This document shows positions 1-5,362 of a stretch of DNA of 7,996 nt, in pieces. This DNA is from an uncultured Lachnospiraceae bacterium. GTDB lineage: Bacteria > Bacillota > Clostridia > Lachnospirales > Lachnospiraceae. The number at the start of each line of letters is the position of its first letter. Position 1 is the stretch's first letter. The notes under the pieces were generated by a model, which was not told the DNA's origin, did not search any database, and worked only from the letters and a program-made list of their open reading frames with translations. The stretch is from assembly GCA_910577765.1 (NCBI GenBank), contig CAJTOV010000164.1, positions 1 through 7,996 on the forward strand, in the 5' to 3' direction. The translations under genes were made by a program, and so were the position numbers.

Positions 1-738
1 TTTGGACTCAATCATTTCGGGTGGTTTACAGACCTGTTTGACGTGGACGGGAACAACCGGTTTCAGGAACTGAAATCCTATCTGCGGGACCATGCCTTCC
101 AGCCCTTTAATGCAGAGCAGAGGTCTAAGTCCTGGCTGGATACCTATGTGCGGGTCAATAAGTATTTGCAGTACTTTGATGAGTATATTCCTACTACCTA
201 CCTTCAGTATTATTTCTTCCCGGAGGAGATCGTGGCGGAAAGCAATCCGGCCTACACCCGGGTGGACGAGGCCAGGGACAGCCGGGAGAGGGAGGTGTTT
301 GAGACCTGCAGGGCAGCCGTAGGGAAGGCTTCCATGGAAGGGATCACCATGCTGACCAACAGCGTGTTCGGAAAGCTGATGGTGGAGGTGGCAGAGTCCA
401 TTGCCTATGACCTGCACCGGGAGTATATTGTGCTGGTGCGCAATGAGGGAATCATTCCCAATTTTGAACCGGACGCCATTGTGGAGGTGGCCGGGACCAT
501 TGGAAAGAACGGGGCCCAGGGCTATTATTTCGGGGACATTTCCCCATTCTACAAGGGGCTGATGGAGGGGCAGTATGCCTATGAGCGCCTGACTGTGGAG
601 GCATTTCTGGAGCAGAGCTACACCAAGGCTTTGCAGGCCCTGACCCTGAACCGGACGGTCATTGACCCGGCAAAGGCCAAGGCGGTTCTGGATGATTTCC
701 AGGCAGTGTCCGGGGCGTACTGGAAGCTCAGTTTCTAA
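1..738 (+). CDS. Family 4 glycosidase, probable 6-phospho-alpha-glucosidase (C-terminal part, 5' end outside window)
   Basis: The frame is open from base 1 and ends at TAA 736-738, giving 245 residues; family members are about 440 long, so the N-terminal NAD-binding half lies outside the window. It begins FGLNHFGWFTDLFD; GLNHFGW is a hallmark of GH4 6-phospho-alpha-glucosidases (GlvA/MalH type), and its His (residue 5 here) corresponds to a metal ligand in that family. Downstream, PTTYLQYYF (about residues 64-72) fits the segment that carries the catalytic tyrosine. GH4 enzymes are cytoplasmic, use NAD+ and a divalent metal (usually Mn), and cleave phosphorylated disaccharides such as maltose-6'-phosphate imported by a PTS; no PTS gene is visible here. 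A GTG at 43 lies inside the conserved region and is not the true start. The alternative is another GH4 specificity (6-phospho-beta-glucosidase); the NHFGW motif favours alpha. Family is confident, substrate is inferred. Confidence 0.88.
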   Translation, partial: FGLNHFGWFTDLFDVDGNNRFQELKSYLRDHAFQPFNAEQRSKSWLDTYVRVNKYLQYFDEYIPTTYLQYYFFPEEIVAESNPAYTRVDEARDSREREVFETCRAAVGKASMEGITMLTNSVFGKLMVEVAESIAYDLHREYIVLVRNEGIIPNFEPDAIVEVAGTIGKNGAQGYYFGDISPFYKGLMEGQYAYERLTVEAFLEQSYTKALQALTLNRTVIDPAKAKAVLDDFQAVSGAYWKLSF

Positions 739-757
739 AAATTTAAGGAAAGCTTTC

Positions 758-785
758 TTGTATTACCGCAAAAATCCGTTATAAT
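758..785 (+). promoter_or_regulatory. Sigma-A type promoter for the alarmone synthetase gene
   Basis: TTGTAT (758-763) and a perfect TATAAT (780-785) are separated by 16 bp, which predicts a transcript start near 792 and a leader of about 30 bases. It lies in the 84-bp gap after the glycosidase stop codon, so the synthetase can be transcribed independently. A perfect 10-bp palindrome GAAAGCTTTC (748-757) abuts the -35 box and could be an operator, but this is only suggestive. Confidence 0.7.
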
Positions 786-822
786 AGTAAGTAGAAGCAG
801 AAGGATTTTTTGAGGTGTACAG

Positions 823-1533
823 ATGAATATTAATATGAACCCAAACAGCGAACTGCACCAGTCCGTGGTGACGGTTCCCAACGTGGTCCAGGTGCCGGAG
901 GCCCTGGTCAGCCAGGCGGCAGAGTTTAAGGCAGCCATTATGATGTATACATGCGCCATCCGGGAGGTAAAGACCAAGCTGGAGGTGCTCAATGACGAGC
1001 TGTCTGTCCGCAACCAGAGAAACCCCATTGAGATGATCAAGTCAAGGGTGAAGAAGCCCATGAGCATTGTGGAGAAGCTGCGCAGGCGGGATCTTCCGGT
1101 GTCATTAGAGTCTATGATGGATCATTTGGACGACGTGGCCGGTATCCGGGTGATCTGTTCCTTTGTGGATGATATCTATTCCATTGCCCATATGCTGGTA
1201 AGCCAGGATGACATTACGGTCATTGCCACCAAGGATTACATAAAGAATCCCAAGCCCAACGGCTACAGAAGCTATCACCTGATCATTGAGATTCCTGTTT
1301 TCTTCTCCCATGAGAAGAAAAATATGCGGGTGGAGGTACAGATCCGCACCATTGCCATGGATTTCTGGGCCAGCCTGGACCACCAGCTTAAGTATAAGAA
1401 GGAGGCCCACGGGGATTCGGACGAGATCAGCGAGGAGCTCCGCCAGTGCGCGGAGATCATCGCCCTCACCGACCAGAAGATGCTTCAGATCCGGAAGAAT
1501 ATCGAAGCCAAGGGTGGTACGGTGAAAAAGTAA
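823..1533 (+). CDS. Small alarmone synthetase, GTP pyrophosphokinase of the RelP/SasA (YwaC) type
   Basis: This 236-residue protein is a single-domain RelA/SpoT-type synthetase that transfers pyrophosphate from ATP to GTP or GDP to make (p)ppGpp. No HD hydrolase, TGS or ACT domain is present, so it is a stand-alone synthetase rather than a long Rel. Visible motifs: NPIEMIKSRVKKPMSIVEKL (67-86), with basic ATP-binding residues R75, K77 and K85; DDVAGIRVICSFVDDIY (103-119), where D104 fits the Mg ligand; DYIKNPKPNGYRSYHL (138-153), the G-loop that binds the acceptor; and VEVQIRTIAMDFWASLDH (170-187), where E171 fits the catalytic glutamate. These blocks resemble B. subtilis YwaC (RelP/SasA) more than YjbM (RelQ/SasB), judged from memory. 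The N-terminus before NPIE seems about 15 residues longer than in YwaC. Start ATG 823 follows a GAGGTG site (812-817) after 5 bases. It has its own promoter upstream and a terminator immediately downstream. Stand-alone synthetases are usually controlled by transcription, for example under cell-envelope stress. Confidence 0.93.
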   Translation: MNINMNPNSELHQSVVTVPNVVQVPEALVSQAAEFKAAIMMYTCAIREVKTKLEVLNDELSVRNQRNPIEMIKSRVKKPMSIVEKLRRRDLPVSLESMMDHLDDVAGIRVICSFVDDIYSIAHMLVSQDDITVIATKDYIKNPKPNGYRSYHLIIEIPVFFSHEKKNMRVEVQIRTIAMDFWASLDHQLKYKKEAHGDSDEISEELRQCAEIIALTDQKMLQIRKNIEAKGGTVKK

Positions 1534-1534
1534 A

Positions 1535-2311
1535 TCAGTAGAGATAACAGGCCAGGTTTTCCGTTACCCGGAACCCGGCCTTTTTGTATAGGCGGACGGC
1601 AGGCGTATTGTCGCCGGACACCTGGAGAAGGATCCGGGTAATCCCGTCCCTGGCCAGGACCTCTTTCAGCAGATCTAAGAGCCGGGTACCAAAGCCCTGG
1701 CTCCGCAGGTTCTCCGGAATCTCCATATGGTGGAGGCATACATGGCCCCGGGAAAGGGCCAGGGTCTGGCAGCTTCCGGACAGATTTTTTCCGCCGGAGC
1801 CTTCCTGGAACAGCTTCCAGTGAAGATTGCCTGGTATGGCAGGGTCGGTTTCTGCCGTCAGACAGAACTCCGGGCCGGATGCCGGGCCCCATCCGTTCCT
1901 TTCCGGTTCCATGTCCAGTTCCATCTGCAATTCATGATGGTCCAGGTCTGCGCCAAGGGCTTCCATGGCAGCCACGCAGGCACCGCAGGACTCATCCACC
2001 AGAAACATCACATCATAATCCTCATATACGTCCTCCGCCTCATTCATGAGATCATAGAAATATCCCTTCCGCCGGTGGACCGGAGCCGTGAAGGCGCTGC
2101 ATTCCACATGGGAATGGGGGTAAAGGAGAATGGCCAGCACAGCCATAAGCTCTCCCTGGGGAGCATGCATCAGGTAATGGGTACAGTCCCTTTCCTCCAG
2201 GGGATAGACCAGGCGGGTATGGTCGTGGCGGCAGCACTGGTCCACCAGGGCGGCAATCTCCATCTTCTGGGCTTCCGAAAGAAAACGGTGTCTGGTAATT
2301 TGTGGTTTCAT
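1535..2311 (-). CDS. Tandem GNAT-family N-acetyltransferase
   Basis: This 258-residue minus-strand gene encodes two GNAT-like halves. In the N-terminal half, residues 70-92 show the beta4-alpha3 pattern ECSAFTAPVHRRKGYFYDLM, with R80-R81-K82-G83-Y84 in the acetyl-CoA P-loop position. In the C-terminal half, HHMEIPENLRSQGFGTRLLDL (194-214) contains a classic R-x-Q-G-x-G loop at 203-208, followed by a conserved N235 and LYKKAGF (241-247), typical of the GNAT C-terminus. The C-terminal half is the better conserved and is probably the active domain; the acetyl acceptor cannot be told from sequence. An in-frame TGA sits four codons upstream (2321-2323), so ATG 2311 is the first possible start. Its ribosome site AGAAAGGA (2333-2326) lies about 14 bases away, longer than usual. 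It is convergent with the alarmone synthetase (stop codons 1 bp apart) and divergent from lrgA. Family is sure, substrate unknown. Confidence 0.88.
   Translation of the reverse strand: MKPQITRHRFLSEAQKMEIAALVDQCCRHDHTRLVYPLEERDCTHYLMHAPQGELMAVLAILLYPHSHVECSAFTAPVHRRKGYFYDLMNEAEDVYEDYDVMFLVDESCGACVAAMEALGADLDHHELQMELDMEPERNGWGPASGPEFCLTAETDPAIPGNLHWKLFQEGSGGKNLSGSCQTLALSRGHVCLHHMEIPENLRSQGFGTRLLDLLKEVLARDGITRILLQVSGDNTPAVRLYKKAGFRVTENLACYLY
1549..1585 (+). terminator. Intrinsic terminator of the alarmone synthetase gene, inside the opposing GNAT gene
   Basis: AGGCC (1549-1553) pairs with GGCCT (1577-1581) and GGTT (1555-1558) pairs with AACC (1572-1575) across one A/C mismatch. CCG (1561-1563) pairs with CGG (1569-1571) at the top around a 5-base loop, with two unpaired Ts below it. 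The stem is followed directly by TTTTTG (1581-1586). It starts 15 bases after the synthetase stop codon. On the minus strand the same hairpin has no T-run after it, so it should act in one direction only. Confidence 0.8.
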
Positions 2312-2314
2312 GGG

Positions 2315-2343
2315 TTGTATTCATGTCCTTTCTGGATTATAAT
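2315..2343 (+). promoter_or_regulatory. Promoter of the lrgA-lrgB operon
   Basis: TTGTAT (2315-2320) is followed by a 17-bp spacer and a perfect TATAAT (2338-2343). The predicted transcript start is near 2350, with a leader of about 80 bases before lrgA. The -10 lies in the palindrome ATTATAAT (2336-2343). A polymerase bound here would overlap one bound to the divergent GNAT promoter. Confidence 0.68.
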
Positions 2344-2349
2344 GTCTCA

Positions 2350-2378
2350 AGTATATAGGAAGAAACAGGATAATACAA
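2350..2378 (-). promoter_or_regulatory. Promoter of the GNAT gene
   Basis: Read on the minus strand, TTGTAT (2378-2373) is followed after 17 bp by TATACT (2355-2350). The expected transcript start is near 2343, giving a leader of about 30 bases that contains the AGAAAGGA ribosome site. The promoter is the mirror image of the lrgA promoter and overlaps it. Confidence 0.6.
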
Positions 2379-2409
2379 GACCTGCCGGCAAATGTCTGCC
2401 TGACAGGTC
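2379..2409 (+). promoter_or_regulatory. Hairpin in the lrgA leader
   Basis: GACCTG (2379-2384) pairs with CAGGTC (2404-2409) and GGCA (2387-2390) pairs with TGCC (2397-2400), with a small internal loop and a 6-base terminal loop. There is no T-run, so it does not look like a terminator. It ends 8 bases before the AAGGAGG ribosome site (2418-2424) and may affect transcript stability or translation, or be a protein site in DNA. The function is inferred only. Confidence 0.4.
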
Positions 2410-2430
2410 CTGTGACCAAGGAGGTAGAGG

Positions 2431-2781
2431 ATGAAGTATATCCGTGAAAGTTTTATTATTTTTGCCCTGACCCTGGCAGGGGAATTCTTAAACCATGTGC
2501 TGCCCCTGCCGGTTCCGGCAGGTGTGTACGGGCTGTTTCTCATGCTGGTGCTTCTGTGTACCGGAGTCCTCAAGGTGGACCAGGTGGAGGCCACGGGGAA
2601 TTTCCTGCTGGATATTATGCCGGTAATGTTCATACCCGCGTCTGTGGGGCTGCTGGAAAGTATGGGCGCTTTGCAGGCCGTTCTGGTTCCGGTGGTGGTC
2701 ATCAGCCTGGTGTCCACGGTCTTTGTCATGGCAGTTACAGGAATCATTGCCGAGAAAATGCTGGGAGGAAAGAAATCATGA
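2431..2781 (+). CDS. lrgA: CidA/LrgA-family membrane protein (holin-like)
   Basis: This 116-residue hydrophobic protein has four likely membrane segments (about 6-22, 28-46, 58-75 and 82-107) and a basic C-terminal tail. The family pattern is clear: LPLPVPAGVYGLFLML (24-39) corresponds to the conserved proline-glycine stretch of LrgA/CidA, and LKVDQVEATGNFLLDIMPVMF (47-67) followed by IPASVGLL to the second conserved block. Proteins of this family work with an LrgB-type partner; they have been described as holin/antiholin-like modulators of murein hydrolase activity and, in B. subtilis PftAB, as a pyruvate transport system. Which role applies here cannot be decided from sequence. The ATG at 2431 follows AAGGAGG (2418-2424) with 6-base spacing. 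Its TGA (2779-2781) overlaps the lrgB ATG in an ATGA junction, so the two are translationally coupled. No LytTR or LysR regulator gene is adjacent. Confidence 0.87.
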   Translation: MKYIRESFIIFALTLAGEFLNHVLPLPVPAGVYGLFLMLVLLCTGVLKVDQVEATGNFLLDIMPVMFIPASVGLLESMGALQAVLVPVVVISLVSTVFVMAVTGIIAEKMLGGKKS

Positions 2782-3479
2782 ATGGTACTATGAGTTACAT
2801 TCAGGAATCCATGTATCTGGGGTTTGTGCTGAGTCTGGGAGCCTACCTGGCCGGGGCGTGGTTAAAGAAGCGGCTGGGGTGGGCTGTGCTGAATCCGCTG
2901 TTAACAGCCGTGGTGCTGGTAATCGCGGTGCTGCTGGCCTTTAAGATCGACTATGCTTCCTACAACAGCAGCGCTAAATATATCAGCTATCTGCTGACAC
3001 CGGCCACAGTGTGTCTGGCCATCCCTCTCTATAAGCAGCTGGAGCTGTTAAAGAAGAACCTGGTGGCCGTGGCAGTGGCCATCACAGCCGGGGTGGCAGC
3101 CAGTGCCGTCAGCATTTTCCTTATGAGCCTGGTGTTTGGGCTGGAGCATGTGCACTATGTGACCCTTCTGCCCAAGTCCATTACCACGGCCATCGGCATG
3201 GGAGTCAGTGAGGAGGCCGGGGGGATCGTCACCATCACGGTGGTGTGCATCATCATCACAGGAATCTTCGGCAATATCATTGGGGAGACCCTGTTCCGGT
3301 GGTGCCGGGTGAAACATCCCATTGCCAAAGGACTGGCCCTGGGTACGGCTGCCCATGCCATCGGTACGGCCAAAGCCCTGGAGCTGGGGGAGGTGGAAGG
3401 GGCCATGAGCAGTCTTTCCATTGCCGTGGCCGGTCTGATGACCGTGGTAGTGGTGCCCCTGGCAGCCCGGCTGTTATAA
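2778..3479 (+). CDS. lrgB: CidB/LrgB-family membrane protein
   Basis: This 233-residue integral membrane protein has the usual LrgB length (about 230). Conserved blocks visible: YASYNSSAKYISYLLTPATV (58-77), followed by CLAIPLYKQ; LLPKSITTAIGMGVSEEAGG (129-148); and GLALGTAAHAIGTAKALELG (184-203), all hallmarks of the LrgB/YohK family. Multiple hydrophobic stretches (about 13-28, 41-55, 70-84, 95-120, 148-167 and 212-228) fit a polytopic transporter-like fold. The start at ATG 2778 is chosen because it overlaps the lrgA stop (ATGA), is preceded by GGGAGG (2763-2768) with 9-base spacing, and gives the family length; upstream extension of the frame runs through lrgA in another frame and is not protein. 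Its role is with LrgA, either in controlling autolysis or in export/import of small carboxylates such as pyruvate. No clear terminator follows; the next promoter begins 3 bases after its stop codon. Confidence 0.88.
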   Translation: MNGTMSYIQESMYLGFVLSLGAYLAGAWLKKRLGWAVLNPLLTAVVLVIAVLLAFKIDYASYNSSAKYISYLLTPATVCLAIPLYKQLELLKKNLVAVAVAITAGVAASAVSIFLMSLVFGLEHVHYVTLLPKSITTAIGMGVSEEAGGIVTITVVCIIITGIFGNIIGETLFRWCRVKHPIAKGLALGTAAHAIGTAKALELGEVEGAMSSLSIAVAGLMTVVVVPLAARLL

Positions 3480-3482
3480 TGG

Positions 3483-3511
3483 TTGAAAGGCCCGGACAGT
3501 TATGCTAGAAT
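3483..3511 (+). promoter_or_regulatory. Promoter of pyrF
   Basis: TTGAAA (3483-3488), a 17-bp spacer and TAGAAT (3506-3511) preceded by TGC (extended -10) give one of the best promoters in the window. The transcript start is predicted near 3518, leaving a leader of about 52 bases. That leader is too short for the usual PyrR antiterminator/terminator pair; it holds only a 4-bp CCGG/CCGG hairpin (3538-3549) with an ATTT loop. Confidence 0.72.
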
Positions 3512-3569
3512 GGAGAAAATGGTAAGGAACAAAGCACCCGGATTTCCGGCAAATTAAGAGGAGGATATC

Positions 3570-4487
3570 ATGATTCAGAAGCTGATCGAGAAGATTCAGA
3601 AGACCAAGGCCCCCATCTGTGTGGGGCTGGACCCGATGCTGGGGTTCATCCCGGACCATATCCGGAACCGTTCCATGAAGGAGTTGGGCCAGACCCTGGA
3701 AGGGGCGGCAGACGCTATCTGGCACTTTAACAAGGAGATTGTGGATCATACCTTTGACCTGGTCCCTTCCGTCAAGCCCCAGATTGCCATGTATGAGCAG
3801 TTCGGAATACCGGGCCTTAAGGTCTATGAGCAGACCGTCCGGTACTGTCAGGAGAAAGGCCTGGTGGTTATCGGTGATGCCAAGCGGGGGGACATCGGTT
3901 CCACCTCAGCCGCCTATGCCACGGCCCATCTGGGCAGTGTGAAGGTGGGAGACAGCCTGTGCAGGGCCTTTGACACGGATTTTCTTACGGTGAATCCTTA
4001 TCTGGGAACCGACGGGGTCAAGCCCTTTGTAGATGTGTGCAGGACAGAGGACAAAGGAATCTTTGTACTGGTCAAGACCTCCAACCCGTCCAGCGGCGAG
4101 TTCCAGGACAGGCTCATTGACGGAAGGCCTTTATATGAGCATGTGGCGGAGAAGGTGGTAGAATGGGGAAGTGACTGTATGGACGGCAGCTACAGCAATG
4201 TAGGAGCCGTGGTGGGAGCCACCTACCCGGAAATGGGGGCAGTGCTGCGCAGGCTTATGCCCCACACCTACTTCCTGGTACCAGGCTACGGCGCCCAGGG
4301 AGGCACGGCCCAGGACCTGAAGGCATGCTTTAATGAGGACGGACTGGGAGCTGTGGTCAACTCTTCCCGGGGAATCATCGCCGCCTACCGCCAGGAAAAA
4401 TATGCAAAGTTCGGGCCGGAGCATTTCGCGGAGGCCTCCAGACAGGCGGTTCTGGATATGAAGGCAGATATCGGCAGCGTCCTGTGA
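3570..4487 (+). CDS. pyrF: Orotidine 5'-phosphate decarboxylase (type 2)
   Basis: This cytoplasmic enzyme converts OMP to UMP, the last step of de novo pyrimidine nucleotide synthesis. The 305-residue length matches the longer type 2 subfamily rather than the about 230-residue type 1. Landmarks: CVGLDPML (17-24), with a substrate-contacting Asp21; VKPQIAMYEQFG (68-79), with K69; and GDAKRGDIGSTSAAYA (102-117), which carries the catalytic Asp-x-Lys-x-x-Asp set D103, K105 and D108. The C-terminal stretch LVPGYGAQGGTAQDL and VNSSRGII provide the phosphate-binding loop. ATG 3570 is preceded by AGGAGG (3559-3564) at 5 bases. An own promoter lies directly upstream, and pyrK follows after 89 bp on the same strand, probably in one transcript. 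No sign of damage. Confidence 0.97.
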   Translation: MIQKLIEKIQKTKAPICVGLDPMLGFIPDHIRNRSMKELGQTLEGAADAIWHFNKEIVDHTFDLVPSVKPQIAMYEQFGIPGLKVYEQTVRYCQEKGLVVIGDAKRGDIGSTSAAYATAHLGSVKVGDSLCRAFDTDFLTVNPYLGTDGVKPFVDVCRTEDKGIFVLVKTSNPSSGEFQDRLIDGRPLYEHVAEKVVEWGSDCMDGSYSNVGAVVGATYPEMGAVLRRLMPHTYFLVPGYGAQGGTAQDLKACFNEDGLGAVVNSSRGIIAAYRQEKYAKFGPEHFAEASRQAVLDMKADIGSVL

Positions 4488-4506
4488 CCCAAAAGCATGT
4501 ACACCC

Positions 4507-4552
4507 AAAGTTTAGCCGTACCTGCCCGGGCGCGGCGGGACTTTAGGAGTAC
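4507..4552 (+). repeat. Direct repeat and GC-rich hairpin in the pyrF-pyrK spacer
   Basis: TTTAGCCGTAC (4511-4521) and TTTAGGAGTAC (4542-4552) match at 9 of 11 positions and start 31 bp apart, about three helical turns. Between them CCTGCC (4521-4526) can pair with GGCGGG (4534-4539) using one G-T pair, and AAAGT (4507-4511) can pair with ACTTT (4540-4544) outside. No T-run follows. It could be an operator or an RNA structure affecting the pyrF/pyrK ratio; chance is also possible. Confidence 0.35.
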
Positions 4553-4576
4553 ATAAGACATCCACGGAGGAATTCT

Positions 4577-5362
4577 ATGAATAATGAAGTAAGACAGCAT
4601 AAGACCAGGCAGGAGGCCCAGCTTCTGAGTCAGGAGGAGCTGGCCCCCGGCGTGTTCAGCATGTGGCTTGAGGCAGAAGAAATCGCCAGAGCCGCCAGAC
4701 CGGGACAGTTCCTGTCCGTCTACACAAAGGATGCCAGCAGGCTCCTTCCCAGACCCATCAGCATCTGTGAGACAGACCCCTTTGGGGGACGGCTGCGGAT
4801 CGTGTACCGGGTGGCCGGTGCAGGCACCCGGGAGTTTGCCGGATACCGGGCAGGGGAGCCGGTGACAGTTATGGGCCCCCTGGGCAACGGCTTTCCCCTG
4901 GACAGCCGGAAGAAGGCGTTTCTCATTGGCGGGGGAATCGGGATTCCCCCCATGCTCCAGCTGGCCAGGGAACTGGACTGTGAGAAGCAGATCATCCTGG
5001 GATACAGGGACCATCTGTTTCTGGAAGAGGAATTCGCCCCTTACGGGCCGGTCAGCATCGCCACGGAGGACGGCAGCGCCGGAACCAGGGGCAATGTGCT
5101 GGATGCCATCCGCCAGCAGGGACTGACGGCCCAGGTCATTTATGCCTGCGGCCCCACCCCCATGCTCCGTGCCGTCAAGGCATACGCCAGGGAGAACCGG
5201 ATGGAGTGCTTCGTGTCCCTGGAGGAGCGGATGGCCTGCGGCATCGGCGCCTGTCTGGCCTGCGTGTGCGGGTCCACCCAGGTGGACGGACATTCCCATG
5301 TCCATAACAAACGGATCTGTAAGGACGGTCCGGTCTTTCGTGCAGAGGAGGTGGAGCTTTGA
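4577..5362 (+). CDS. pyrK: Dihydroorotate dehydrogenase B, electron transfer subunit
   Basis: This 261-residue iron-sulfur flavoprotein partners with PyrD in the type 1B dihydroorotate dehydrogenase, passing electrons from the PyrD FMN through its [2Fe-2S] cluster and FAD to NAD+. The sequence shows the ferredoxin-reductase layout: an FAD-binding RPISI (59-63); a glycine-rich nucleotide loop IGGGIGIPPM (117-126); YACGPTPML (189-197), typical of NAD-binding reductase domains; and a C-terminal cluster loop MACGIGACLACVCG (219-232) plus RICKDGPVF (246-254). The likely cluster ligands are C221, C226, C229 and C248. Length agrees with known PyrK (about 255-260). ATG 4577 follows GGAGG (4566-4570) at 6 bases. 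Its TGA (5360-5362) overlaps the pyrD ATG by one base, indicating translational coupling and matched amounts of the two subunits. Confidence 0.96.
   Translation: MNNEVRQHKTRQEAQLLSQEELAPGVFSMWLEAEEIARAARPGQFLSVYTKDASRLLPRPISICETDPFGGRLRIVYRVAGAGTREFAGYRAGEPVTVMGPLGNGFPLDSRKKAFLIGGGIGIPPMLQLARELDCEKQIILGYRDHLFLEEEFAPYGPVSIATEDGSAGTRGNVLDAIRQQGLTAQVIYACGPTPMLRAVKAYARENRMECFVSLEERMACGIGACLACVCGSTQVDGHSHVHNKRICKDGPVFRAEEVEL

Noticed and set aside
745..760. AAGCTT-centred palindrome after the glycosidase as a terminator
   Set aside because: The palindrome has no room for a loop and no T-run follows; it may be a DNA site but does not terminate by appearance.
2336..2341. Minus-strand TATAAT within the palindrome ATTATAAT as the GNAT -10 box
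   Set aside because: It would put the transcript start inside the ribosome site and has only a poor -35 (TTCTTC). The TTGTAT-17-TATACT pair further upstream is better in spacing and sequence.
1727..2434. Plus-strand open frame of 235 codons opposite the GNAT gene
   Set aside because: No ribosome site or recognisable motif, and it runs through both divergent promoters; the minus-strand GNAT explains the region.
3475..3480. Perfect TATAAT overlapping the lrgB stop codon as a promoter
   Set aside because: No acceptable -35 hexamer 16-18 bp upstream; the TTGAAA-17-TAGAAT pair a few bases downstream is far better.
3518..3569. PyrR-binding attenuator in the pyrF leader
   Set aside because: The leader is only about 52 bases with one 4-bp hairpin and lacks both an antiterminator and a terminator with T-run.
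4385..5305. Long minus-strand open frame (about 306 codons) opposite pyrK
   Set aside because: It lies entirely across pyrF's 3' end and pyrK, which have clear family motifs and ribosome sites. The antisense product is rich in His, Gly and Pro and resembles no family; it reflects high-GC codon bias.
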